A stretch of DNA of 64,000 nt, from the NCBI GenBank assembly GCA_018136815.1, contig CM030945.1, positions 1,804,091 to 1,868,090 on the forward strand, given 5' to 3'. How positions within the stretch are numbered: the first letter of the stretch is position 1; each line of letters begins with the position of its first letter. This DNA comes from Isochrysis galbana. Taxonomy: Eukaryota; Haptophyta; Isochrysidales; Isochrysidaceae. Positions 18,733-28,563 of the stretch are shown piece by piece. The notes below the pieces were generated by a model, which was not told the DNA's origin, did not search any database, and worked only from the letters and a program-made list of their open reading frames with translations. The translations under genes were made by a program, and so were the position numbers.

Positions 18733-18846
18733 TTCCCCCCGGTAGCACTTGGACACCTGGCTCGTCAGGCATGGCGGGATTCCGGGACGGAAAAGTTGTG
18801 TCCAATTAGCTAGTGGGGTTGGCTAGGATATATAACATCAATTATT
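18733..18846 (+). repeat. Family-B repeat, copy 1
   Basis: A roughly 110-bp unit (CCCCCGGTAGCACTTGGACA, then GGCTCGTCAGGCATGGCGGG, then GTTGTGTCCAATTAGCTAG, then GTTGGCTAGGATATA). Similar units lie at 22246-22520 (two) and, inverted, at 55588-55697. No ORF; probably a short non-autonomous element. Confidence 0.6.
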
Positions 18847-18863
18847 ATTATTAGCTGCTAGCT

Positions 18864-19467
18864 CAACTAAGTTTATACTTAGTTCGCCCTTGGGGGGGCA
18901 CGAGCCCCCCCCTCTCTCCACTCCTCCCCTGCCATGGAGGAGGAACCACCCACACAGGTGCAGAGTGGGGGCCCCTGAGGCCCAGGAGCGCCAGCGAGGG
19001 AGAGGCAGGGGAGACCAAGGCCCAGCCCCAGCCTCCTCTGCCCCCTGAGCTGGCCTCCCGGAGCCTCCAGGGGTCGCCAGAGGCAGCTGCAGGCCTGTCG
19101 CAGGCGCGCCATCGCGCATGCCTGCAGGAGAGGGGAGAGAGAGCGCGGAGAAGGGGGTGGGCGGAGCGAGGGCTCCGCTCACCGGAAAATATGTAAGTCC
19201 CGCACCTGTTTACAGGAGAAGTCGGGACTGAGGACGCCGCCAGCCCGGTAGGCATAGGAGGAAGGGGGGAACGGATCACCGGGGGGGGGGCGCGGGCCAC
19301 CGACCATATCTAAGCCCTTTTCCCCTATCCCCCTAGTAGTGCACAGGGGGAGTCGTCTGATGGCGGGGGGGAAAGGGCCGGGAGAGAGGGGGTGTAGAAA
19401 GTTTTGCTGCGTGAGTAGAAAGTAGAGGGTCCACGGCCGCGTGTGCGGTGAGACTATTAAGAAGTTA
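18864..19467 (+). mobile_element. Family-C retroposon, full-length copy 2, with 17-bp target duplication
   Basis: Flanked by the perfect 17-bp repeat ATTATTAGCTGCTAGCT at 18847-18863 and 19468-19484. Starts CAACTAAGTTTATACTTAG and ends GAGACTATTAAGAAGTTA. The same blocks in the same order as copy 1 (11317-12073), but about 150 bp shorter, lacking part of the region between the CCACCC block and the GCCCCTGAGG block. Inserted directly beside a family-B unit. Confidence 0.85.
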
Positions 19468-19484
19468 ATTATTAGCTGCTAGCT

Positions 19485-19919
19485 GGGAGGATGTCAGTAA
19501 AAAATAACTGGTCTCAAGCTGCACCTTCTTTGCCGTAGAATATATGAAAACATCTCACGCACCCTTTCAGCCACCTCATCACTCGTTCGACGGTCTCCGG
19601 TGTTTGATGCCTCCTCGGTCAGGACATGATGAGCTACCTCAGGCGTAAGACGGGAGAAATGGATACAAACAACCACACTTTCCACGTCCACATCATCCAA
19701 AAGCGGAAGCGACGGCCCGGAAAATATGCGCCATGGAAGGCATTTGGATGACATTGTAAACGTACGCTAGCATTCCCATCAAGCGTATGGCGACAAGTGA
19801 GGCTCCAGCAGACAGACGTAGCGTTGGAGTACATGAAACACCCGCGAGGTGGAGCTCGGTCTGTAGCACGCCAAACACATCTCATTTGGTGATTCGGCGA
19901 ATCCTTTCAGCAGCCCACC
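19485..19919. other. 3' flank of the leftward membrane-protein gene; possible coding remnant
   Basis: Overlapping minus-strand frames (19494-19754 and 19693-19878) look less random than usual (for example LTPEVAHHVLTEEAS), but no splice or frameshift model joins them convincingly to the gene at 19920. I recognise no family. Confidence 0.25.
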
Positions 19920-20975
19920 TTACGCAGCTGAGAGGATGCTGGTGATGTTGCCGCTCGGAGCTGCCGCAATCACTGCTGCACGAGTAGCGTTGACGGTCAT
20001 GACGTCAGCAGCTGCGCTGCTGGCACCAGTTGCTGCGCCCGCAACAGTCACAGCTGGATTTGAGGCGGCAGAGGCCCCCACCGCGCCCACCCCAATGACA
20101 GCCGCTGGTCGTGCATCGACGACAGTGCCATCCCCTACCGTCGACGCAGGTACTGCGGCACCGTTCATCGGTGTCAATTGGTCTCCTGCTGTCAACGGTG
20201 CAAGCGCGCCACCCAACACCATGGGGTCAACCTCGACCTTGGGGCAGAAGTCACACGCACGGCACTTGCACCGAGTGCAGTGGCCCTTGGCGTACTTGGC
20301 GTTGCAGACAGTTTCGCAACTCGCGACTTTCGAGTCGCCCTTATGCTCGCTCGAACACGCCTCCCCTACCTTAAGCTGCCACGTGTTCTTTGGCGGAGGT
20401 GGAGGGGACGCCGCGACGGAGGGAGGCAACGCCGGAGCCTCTACTGCTGCTGCACCTACTCTGCTCGAATCGCTTGTGCTTGGCGCTCTCACGCTCGCGT
20501 GACCCGTGCCAGCCCCCGCTGCATCGCTCGCTGACGCGGAGGACGTCTCCGCCGCGTTCTTCTCACTAGACTCGCTGGGGTGCATAGGCGCAATATCCAC
20601 GAAGGAGGCCGCCGGAACAGCTGCCTTTGCGGCGGCTCCGGCGCCTGTTTCCAGCAAGCTCTGCCCTCCGTCAGACTGCCCGCCCGGTGGCGGTGCGGGC
20701 GGAAGTGCGATGATGCTGGGCTGGGGCGCAGGAGTACGGAGGTGCCGTACTGACACGTAGAGCAGGAGCACGAGCGTGGTGAAGCAGTAGAAGCGGCCGC
20801 CGGTCGAGGGATCGAGCACATCGACCGCGCGGCGCACGAGGCAGCTTGCCCTCGCGCGAAGAGAAGGGCTCTTGTCCTTTGCGGGGGTGGCGGGGTCGCT
20901 CATAGGTAGGAAGCTACTCCCGCGGTACGGCGTGTCCGGGCAGTCCTCCGACTCCCGCGCGTTCCGCCGCACCAT
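19920..20975 (-). CDS. Cys-rich, Ala-rich type II membrane protein
   Basis: A single-exon frame of 351 codons. Residues about 1-60 are basic and polar, followed by one hydrophobic helix (FYCFTTLVLLLYVSV, about 62-77) without a cleavable signal, so a type II signal-anchor topology is predicted. The lumenal or extracellular part has a Pro/Ala-rich stem, then a compact Cys module (about residues 208-250, CETVCNAKYAKGHCTRCKCR within it) with nine Cys in 40 residues, then a 100-residue Ala/Val/Thr-rich tail. The Cys module is probably disulfide-bonded. I recognise no named family; a cell-surface or Golgi protein is the best inference. Confidence 0.6.
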   Translation of the reverse strand: MVRRNARESEDCPDTPYRGSSFLPMSDPATPAKDKSPSLRARASCLVRRAVDVLDPSTGGRFYCFTTLVLLLYVSVRHLRTPAPQPSIIALPPAPPPGGQSDGGQSLLETGAGAAAKAAVPAASFVDIAPMHPSESSEKNAAETSSASASDAAGAGTGHASVRAPSTSDSSRVGAAAVEAPALPPSVAASPPPPPKNTWQLKVGEACSSEHKGDSKVASCETVCNAKYAKGHCTRCKCRACDFCPKVEVDPMVLGGALAPLTAGDQLTPMNGAAVPASTVGDGTVVDARPAAVIGVGAVGASAASNPAVTVAGAATGASSAAADVMTVNATRAAVIAAAPSGNITSILSAA

Positions 20976-22245
20976 GGGGGGTAGGGCGGGAGAGAGGAGG
21001 GGAGGGAGGGAGGGAAGAGAGAGCAGAAGGAAGCGCGGCGGCGAGGAAAGACTTGCGAGAGAGTGGGAGAGAGGGGAGGGGGAGGGCGGGGGACAAGTGG
21101 GACAACCAGAGAAAGAATAAAAAAGCCAGCCTCACTCTAGAAAACAGGGAGGAGAGGGTGTCTTCAGTGTGGAGAGAAAGGAACAGTAGCCGGACGGCGG
21201 CTGAAAGATGAGACAAAGAAGTAAGGAAACTAGAGGTGAGAAGAGAGGGAAGAGAGACAAAAGAGCAAGAAGAAGGAACGGGGAAGGGGGGGGGGGGGAG
21301 TTCCTACGTGGAGGCAGGCCCTCGGATTCCATAGGAGGGAGGGAGGGGGCACACCAGGCGGATACGATTAGAAAGAGGTGAGGCCGCGCGAGGTGCGGGA
21401 GTACCCCCTTCTTACAAATCGTATTCTCCGTCTTTCGAGGCCGCCCCCCCCCCCCGCCCCTCGACAACGACGGGCGCCGCCCTCCTTCCGCCCCCCCCCC
21501 GCGCCCCCCGCGCCCGCCCCTCCGCCCGCCCCTCCCTTATCATTCCCCTCCCCCCCCCCCCCCTGCCGAGATGCGAGAGAACACGCGCGCACGACTTGTG
21601 TCCGTCCCTCCCATTCCTTTCCCCCTGAGATAAGGAGGGCGCTCCTTCTTCATAGTCGATACGAAATGGAACCACTTAGTTGTGTGTCCTCGTCTCGCAT
21701 GCTGCCTGCCCAACGCTGGCTCTCCGAACTCGTCGGCAACGTGATCAAGTACAGAGAGATACAGGCGGGTTCAGTGATTCTCCCCTTTCCACCTTCCCCC
21801 TGAGTTGTGCTCCCAGGCCCGTGCTGGCCACTTGGGGGACCTGAATGCTGAATGTGGGGGTCGCAGACGCGCGCCATGGGCCCGAGCCGCAGGGAAGAGA
21901 GGAGGAAGAGGAGGGAGGAGGGAGGGGAAGGGGGAGCGGCAGCTCTCCCCTCCGGCGATAACGTGTCTTCTGGCCTGCGCCCTGTTTGGGTGAAGGTGAA
22001 GGAGACGGGGGGCGCCAGAGCGCCAGAGCTAGAAGGGGAGGTCCGCGGCTTGCCGCGGCCATACTCGCTACGGCGAGAAAGATTAGCGCTCTGGGCCCCT
22101 AGTTTCACGAGTGCCCCCGCCCCCCCTGCGTTGTTTTTTTTACCCGAAAAGGGTTTTCCCCCAGTGTGGACTCGAGGAGAGGACGCGCTTGGGTGCGCAG
22201 GGTCGTTGCGTGCACTAGAGGGGGGACAAATATCGAGGGGAGGGG
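20976..22245. other. Intergenic: purine- and pyrimidine-rich tracts
   Basis: 20990-21080 is GGGA/GAGA-rich, 21230-21300 is GA-rich with a G run, and 21440-21560 is strongly C-rich. Several overlapping frames on both strands are low-complexity shadows. The first 200 bp are the likely promoter of the leftward gene ending at 20975. No gene seen. Confidence 0.45.
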
Positions 22246-22520
22246 GCTCCCCCCCGGTATCACTCGGACACTTGGCTCGTCAGCTCGTCTGGGACTGAAA
22301 TAACGTTGTATCCAGTATCCAAATCCAATTATAGATTATAGCTAGTAAGCTAGTGAGGTTGGCTAGGATGAGGATGTAACATTAATTATTTTATTTTATT
22401 TCGTCAGGCATGGCGGGACTCCGGGGCTGAAAAGTTGCTGTCCAATTAGCTGGTGGGTAGTGGCACTACTAGTGCCACTAGTAGTGGGAATGGCTAGGAT
22501 TAGGATACAACATTATTTAT
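22246..22520 (+). repeat. Family-B repeats, copies 2 and 3 in tandem
   Basis: 22246-22390 and 22403-22520 both contain the CTCGTCAG, GTCCAATT and GGCTAGGAT blocks of family B and end in an AT-rich ACATTA-type stretch. Copy 3 has a perfect internal palindrome, GGCACTACTAGTGCC. Confidence 0.6.
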
Positions 22521-23239
22521 ACTACACTATATTATTGTTTGTGAAAGTTCTCTCTCGCGGCGTAGCAGCACACGGCCACTACTTTCACACTTGGCGCACC
22601 ATGCGCACGTGTCCTGAAACATGATACCAATAGCAGCGATCTCAAAATTAGATTCGCATCACGCTTGACGCGAAAATCCGAGTCAACGGCGTTGCGTTTT
22701 TCGCAACATTGGACGCTTCACGCTAAAATGCGAGTCAACGCCGTAGCCTGTCTCGCAGCAATGGATATATGTGGGTTGAGAAGGCTAAGTGGTCGAAGTG
22801 ATTGCGTGAAAGATTGAGGAGTAGCCACTAGATCGTCCTCTGCCTTTCGGTCTTGGCGCGATCGATAACGCTCCTAGAATGGCGATCGTGTTCCAGCACA
22901 GTACACGGCACCGATGGCGGCAATGACGCTTGGGTCCTCACGATCGGCGTCGTGGATGTGATGATTGATTACCTGCGATGTAAGATTGATGATGAGAGAA
23001 GTAGGACCGCAGCCGGGTGCATAGGGCAATGATGCAATTTTTGTGGAAAGAGCTTCAAGGTGAGCCCAAAGACGAATTCACACGCAAAGAGCAGAGTTTC
23101 GCAGTGAGGCCAACCAGATGGCCAAGCACTCCGAAGGCGCGTGCGGACTCAGGCACAAAAACTCCGCATGCGCCGAATGGTATGGGGGCAGGGCGGGGGG
23201 AGGGGACGGGAGGCCGATGAAGTTCACTACACAACCTAC
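22521..23239. other. Intergenic with a short tandem repeat; may hold a 3' exon of the next gene
   Basis: A unit of about 50 bp is repeated at about 22664-22750 (ATCCGAGTCAACGGCGTTGC, then ATGCGAGTCAACGCCGTAGC). 23050-23170 read on the minus strand could contain a further exon of the DnaJ/PPR-like gene, but I cannot place its borders. Confidence 0.35.
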
Positions 23240-24456
23240 CACATCAGCATCCCATGTCTCATTCCTTTCCATCTTGCCGGTGCACATGTTCAGGAGTGAG
23301 CAGATGCCACTCTGTCGAGCTCCAAGCGAAAAAAGCCCCTCCGCTTCTCCTTGCTCGAGCAAAGCCGTGGCTGTGTGGAAACCGTCGCTCCCTTTCCCGT
23401 CCGCGCACGCTCTAAGCAAAAGGTTGATCATCGACCCTGTGACTTCGACCCGTTGATCCATGAGCTCGCCCCAAATCTCCTCCACCGCCTCGGGCTCATC
23501 GACGAGACGATCGCATAGTACCTAGTCCCGTGGGGCGTGATCACAGGCATAAGAGCTGCGCGTTCACTGATCACAAGCATCATGAGCCAATACAAGTCGC
23601 GACCATGAGTGCAATCAATATGACCGCTGAGCTTCGGATTGATTCCTGGCTTCCTAGACTTGTCATGTCTACTTCCCCCCATAGAGATGAAGCCCGAGCG
23701 GCTTCGGACAGCCGTGGCTGCCGATTGTGATGGCTGTTGGGGTACATCGTGCTCGATCCAAAGCGAACCTTTCACAGACGACACGCTCTCCGAGCGCGCG
23801 GTCGTGGTTTTGGGAGCCTTTATCATGCATGTGTTCATTTGTCGTGCCGTGATTTGACGGGGGCTATTCGGGAGCGGATACTAGCTCACCTCCCCTAAAG
23901 TCTTGGCGCGTTGGGTTGCACCCGCTGGCTTCTTCTTCTTCTCTCCTGCAGCGAACGCGTCCGGGTTCTCGAGCGCCTCTATGAGTGTGTCAAACGCCTC
24001 CTGTACCTCGATGAATGGCCGCACCGACGGCGCTGCATTGGGGTCATCGTCGAGGAAGCCGGTCTCCTCAGAGCGCACCTTGATGGCGTTTGCAGCACCG
24101 GTAGCCACGTCCTCGTTGGCCTTCCGCGCCGCCGAGCCGCCCAAGACGTCGGGGTGCGTCTCCTTTGCCAGCCTGTAGTAGGCAAGCTTCACATCCTTCT
24201 TTGTGGCACCCGGCTGCAGGCTGAGGACGTAGTAGGCATTCTTGAGGCGGGTAGCTGCCTCAGCTTGGGCACATCGATGCCGCCGCCCAAGAGACAGCCC
24301 GCGCAGCGAGCCTTCCGCCAGCACGAGCACGGTCCGGCCCAACATGGGCTCCCTCTCGGCCGTATGGTCCGAGCGAGCGGCCGAGCGGGCGGCGAGGCAA
24401 TCTATGAAAAAAGGTCGGAGCCCCAGGAATAACACTTTAGAGAGGGTTTTTCGCAC
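23240..24456 (-). CDS. DnaJ-domain protein with PPR-like second exon (3' end uncertain)
   Basis: Exon 1 is 24456-23890. The N-terminus is basic and hydrophobic with no acidic residue for about 27 positions, a likely organelle-targeting peptide. A J-domain follows at about residues 68-115 with the HPD tripeptide that activates Hsp70 (NAYYVLSLQPGATKKDVK, then ETHPDVLGG), carrying an insert before the last helix. The exon ends at a good GTGAGC donor in phase 0. A second exon, 23521-23240, reads in phase and resembles pentatricopeptide repeats (EAVEEIWGELMDQRVEVTGS, then MINLLLRACADG), ending at a GTAGGT donor. The gene must continue to at least one further exon that I cannot define. J-domain plus PPR would suggest an organellar RNA or protein-folding factor. 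The link between the two exons is inferred from frame and splice sites only. Confidence 0.6.
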
Positions 24457-25697
24457 CTAGGAGTACTCAACAGGGACTCTTCAATAGTCAATAGGTACAT
24501 TGTGAGTGTGAGGGAATGACCTCACATTTTTGTCTGTCGCAGGTAACAGGTACTCCCAACATTCACGCTAGCTGAGCTAGGGCTCTCCCTTCTACCCCCT
24601 GTTGCTCGCAAGAGAGAGGAGAACGGCAAGAAAAGAACGGCAAAAACCGACAAATCCGAAATCCGAGGTAAGCTTACCAGGTAAGGCGTAAGGCGAAAGG
24701 TAAAGGTAATACACGGGCTCGTTTACAATGCAGACTATAGACTGGAGGCTACAAGTGGACGATCCCGCGCGGCCGACAAACGCCGCAAACGTGTGCGGCG
24801 GAACTTGGGAAAGTTTCCAAAGTAGCGGAGGCCTTGATCCTCGATCCTCTCGCCTCTCGGGAGATAAAGATAAAAAGGTATGTCTCGCGCTTGCGTGTTA
24901 TGTGTTATGTGTTACGCTTGTTTCTTGTTTGTCATCCAACAGGCAGCAGAGGGGGTGGCGTAAAGGGAGTGCGAGTTTGGGGTATAGGTAAAGGCAAAGG
25001 CGATGGCGGGAGTCGGCATCGTGAGTGCAATGGGCCCTCCGTTGTTAGGAATAGTAGCCAGACGCCAAAATCTTCAGGGCTGTTTTCTTGACTATTGCTC
25101 AATCTGAAGATTTGTTTTCTTGGCGGTTGCTCTTGCTCTTGCGCGCCGAGATTAGCTCAGGTTATTTGAAAATTTTTGCACCACACTACACACTTGATGA
25201 TAAGCCGGCCGCACGTGCTATCTGGTCAGCGTGCCTGTCGCGCAGCAATCATCGACATTGCCGCAGCAGTAGCCATCAAGCGCGATGCACACACGACGTG
25301 TCAGGCGGCCGGCGGGAGTCAGCGGTCAATCGCAAGAGACCAAAAGGCCGATATGATCCGTCACGGAATGTCGCGCACAAGGCATAGAAAAGACGATTTG
25401 CGATAGTGAGATTGTCGACAGTGCTGATTCGTGTGCCCAGATTGTGCACCGACTCCACCCCTGGAAAAGGGGCGAGTCAGACCGTGCAAGCCGCGTGCTG
25501 TCGATCTCCGTCTCCCTGTGAAGCATGCAACGTGCCCGGCTGTACAGCCATCCCTTGCGCACACTTGCAACTCCGGCCTGACGTCTGGTGCAAGATGACT
25601 ATGCAACTCGTGCCACCACCCACAACTCGCCACGTATATTGCTTACGGGTCCATGTACACAACCAGATGAATGCATCATTGAGCCGCCTCAAAATGC
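24457..25697. other. Intergenic, no gene recognised
   Basis: The first 150 bp are the likely promoter of the leftward DnaJ gene. 25060-25115 has two imperfect AATCTTCAG/CTGAAGATT elements. Open frames in 25170-25690 on both strands overlap and look like chance. Nothing else is recognised. Confidence 0.4.
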
Positions 25698-26770
25698 TCA
25701 CCAGCTACCATCTCCCGCCTTGTTCCCACGAGCAAAAGCAGGGTACTCCCAGTACGTTTCGAGGGTGAAAGGCTCACTCACGGAGGCGCCTGACGAGTCA
25801 GCCTTGCCGATCGTGATTTTGGGCGAGGCGCGCGTGTCACGATAGAAGAGTACGCGCATGCAATCCTCAAGCAGCTTGCGAGCCTCGGCCTCTGTCATGT
25901 CTGCTTTCCACCCCTTCCGCAATAGCGGCAACGCCAAGTGGGCACCGATGCCAGACGCCTGCGAGCGCGAACAAGGATGTTGTGAGAAATCAGGGTGGAT
26001 AAAAGGGGACACAACAGGCACTGCGGCGGCGGCCTGAATTGACACTGCGCGAAAGCGGCAACCAGACAACCAGAAACATGTGGAGCCCACTGGTGGTCAA
26101 GACACAAGGGGATTGGATGGGTCAACCACGCAACATACCAGAAAATTCTCCTCGTATGAAACGCCTAGCATGGTGGAGGCGCCGAGGTAGGCTTTCCCGT
26201 CGCGAAAGCCTGCAACAATGATGCTGTTCGCAGGAGGCGGGGGTTGGTGGTGAGCACGCGCAAAGTTGCATAGCAAATGACGAGAAGCCCAAGCTGAACC
26301 AACTCGGGCCACCCCCACTTGATCAGCTAGACTTGCCTGTTCCAGAGCGGGTCCATCTTGGAGCGACGTTGGTACATCATGCGCGTGAGCCAGCTATGCA
26401 TTGCGGCGGGCGTCAACGAGCCACCGTCATCCAGCGAGAATTCCGTCGTCGCCTTGGCCTCCACAGTTTTAAGGATGTACTGGTAGTCACTGAGGTCACC
26501 ACCCGCTGCAAGCAGGCAGTCCTTGTTCACGCCGACGGCCTCCATGCGCTGCACATCTTCGTAGCGGGCGAGCGAGCCGTAGAATGCCACTGTATCCGCC
26601 GCAACCATCACGCCTCCCGCGTACTTGAGCCCAAGGACCGAGCCACCGGTCACCATTGGCTGGATTGTCCTCTGTCCGGGCGCTCCCGGTCCGGCCTCCT
26701 TACAACCGTAGGGCTCGTCGGTGAGATCCGCATGTTCGGCCCATGTCGCACCGTGCACATACTTGGCCAT
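25698..26770 (-). CDS. PSMB4: Proteasome subunit beta type-4 (beta-7), three exons
   Basis: Exons 26770-26337, 26223-26139 and 25958-25698 give 259 aa, close to the usual 260 or so. This is the beta-7 subunit of the 20S core particle, a structural subunit without proteolytic activity. A propeptide of about 34 residues precedes the mature start TIQPMVTGGSVLG, matching the family's T-x-x-PMVTG. Further landmarks are YGSLARYEDVQRM, MHSWLTRMMYQRRSKMDPLWN and CMRVLFYRDTRA. Exon 1 must end in AACAG followed by GCAAGT, a GC-AG intron, because that alone yields the conserved PLWN-SIIVAG junction; the second intron is GT-AG. The frame is open upstream of the chosen Met, but this start fits family length. 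It acts in cytosol and nucleus. Confidence 0.93.
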
Positions 26771-27813
26771 CGCGCCCGAAGCCAGCGGGGCGGGGGACGG
26801 TGCAGCTGACTGCGACGGTGTGGTCGAACCGGGGAGGGGGGGGGGGGGGCGCAGAGCGGGCAGAGAGCGAGCCGCCGGCGCCGAGACGCGCGCGAGGGAG
26901 CGCGAGCGACAAGAAAACGGGAGAGAAGAACAAAACTTGACCAAAATTCTGTTTTCGAGGGTGATTCGTGATACACGATTCACGATGCGACGATGCGCAG
27001 CGGCAGCAGTGAGCGGTGAGGCCGTGAAGACGGACAACAGGGTCCCGGTGTTTCTACGGCAAAAGGGAGCGGGTCCAGGGGGCATGGTGAGGATGTCGCA
27101 AAGCATAAGGTCACCGGGAACATGAACATGTCGCATAGCGAGCCTACATGTGGCCTACATGGTACAAGGTACATGGTACATGGTACATGGTACATGGGAG
27201 ATACGGCCCACGACCCACGACTCACTAGCCTACATGCGAAAGACAGAGACAGTGTCTTTCTTCCGGGATGAAAGACAGCCGTATAATGCCATAATCTTTC
27301 TAGAGGCCCCTAGGGAAAGAGGAAAGACGAAAGACAGTGCGCCGCGCGCGGCGGCGCGAAGCGGGGCGGCGCGGGGCGGCGCGGGGCGGCGCGGGGCGGC
27401 GCGGGGCGGGGCGGCGCGGGGCGGCGCGGGGCGGCGCGAAGCGGGGCGGCACGGCTGCACCGATGGGGCGCACGGCGACACGGCAACGACGCTATCCATA
27501 GGCTATAGTGAGGCTGTAGGCGGCTATGGGCGCGGCATCTCGGCTCATTGGTTGGTGTTGGTACAACACTACAACACATGATACCGTTAGCCATTAGACC
27601 GTTAGACCGTACTCATAATCATAATTGTAATTGTGGTCACATGCGACATGCGACTCGTACACCCACACACCACACACCACACACCACACACCACACACAG
27701 TAGTACACACAGTACACACTCACACACACACACACACGGCACCCTAGTTAGGCAGTTAGGCACAGCGCACGGTACAAATATTCACACGCCTGTAAACCAC
27801 ATCACCTCACATC
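26771..27813. other. Intergenic with minisatellites
   Basis: The first 250 bp are the probable promoter of PSMB4 and include a G run at 26829-26850. 27158-27198 is a short (ACATGGT)n array. 27358-27440 is a GC-only minisatellite with a roughly 10-bp GGGGCGGCGC unit. 27661-27740 is a CA-rich array (CACACAC, ACACCAC). No gene seen. Confidence 0.55.
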
Positions 27814-28005
27814 TCACACTACCTCACACAAGCAGCTTACACCAATCACAATCACAGATTGGTTGGGCGTCCCTGCGTTCTCATCGGCGATCCAATCGTC
27901 CTCAGCATCACTATCCTCGTCGCTGTCCCACTTGACAGTATCGGGCTGCCATCCTGCATCTTGCATCCGCTCCTGCAAATGCATCGTCTCGTGGCAATAA
28001 ACCAC
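27814..28005 (-). pseudogene. hAT transposase C-terminal remnant
   Basis: A short frame starting VYCHETMHLQERM and ending in an acidic tail with repeated Asp/Glu/Ser. The VYCHE motif and acidic tail match the end of the longer hAT fragment at 54175-54828. The preceding dimerisation domain is missing, so it is a relic. Confidence 0.45.
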
Positions 28006-28010
28006 TCTCA

Positions 28011-28243
28011 GTTATTCAAATTTGGATGGCAGCTGCAGCTGGGCCAAGAACAGAGAGCAAAAGAAAACCCTGTTGCCTGTTGCGCGCAATCAGCCTCCGT
28101 CCGGCCCCAAAACTACTTTATACCTCTCCACGGGCGATGTCGGAGGTATACGGGGAGAAGGGGGCAGGGGAATTGTGATGGGTGGGGAAGGGCAGCCGGG
28201 GGAAGGGAGGGAGGAATGGGCGGAGCAGTGGCGGGGGGAAGGG

Positions 28244-28274
<31 letters not shown>

Positions 28275-28563
28275 GGAGGGAACTGGGACGGGGAATGGTG
28301 AGGGAACTGGGACGGGGAAGTCCGCCCGGCACGGCGCAAAGGGCGGTACAAGAGGAAGCGTACAGGTCAAGGAGAGCGCGACGCCAGCAAAGGGAGCGGG
28401 AGGCAACCGGTGAGGGGAAGGGGGAGGAGGGGGGGGGGGGGGGTCCCTAGCAATAAGGCAAGGAAGAGGTGGTGAACAATGCCCTTATCACATTCGCCAG
28501 CCCTCACATTGGCACGCATGCGCTCGTTGAGCTCTTGAGGCTGCCTGGCCTACATGCCCTCAG
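28011..28563. other. Upstream of the Band 7 gene; long G run
   Basis: 28190-28320 is purine-rich, with about 30 consecutive G broken only near its start (about 28248-28276) and another G run at 28430-28442. A first exon of the Band 7 gene may lie here (for example an ATG near 28297), but no candidate joins exon 28564 in frame with good splice sites. Confidence 0.4.

Noticed and set aside
21378-21803. Pro-rich ORFs on both strands at 21.4-22.1 kb
   Set aside because: Translated C/G homopolymer tracts, open in several frames at once.
24728-25091. Plus-strand ORFs between the DnaJ gene and PSMB4
   Set aside because: No domain, no splice context, and overlapping frames of equal length.
27661-27740. 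CA-rich array resembling a CRISPR or telomere-like repeat
   Set aside because: Units are irregular CACAC/ACACC simple sequence without spacers, and not a telomeric hexamer or heptamer.
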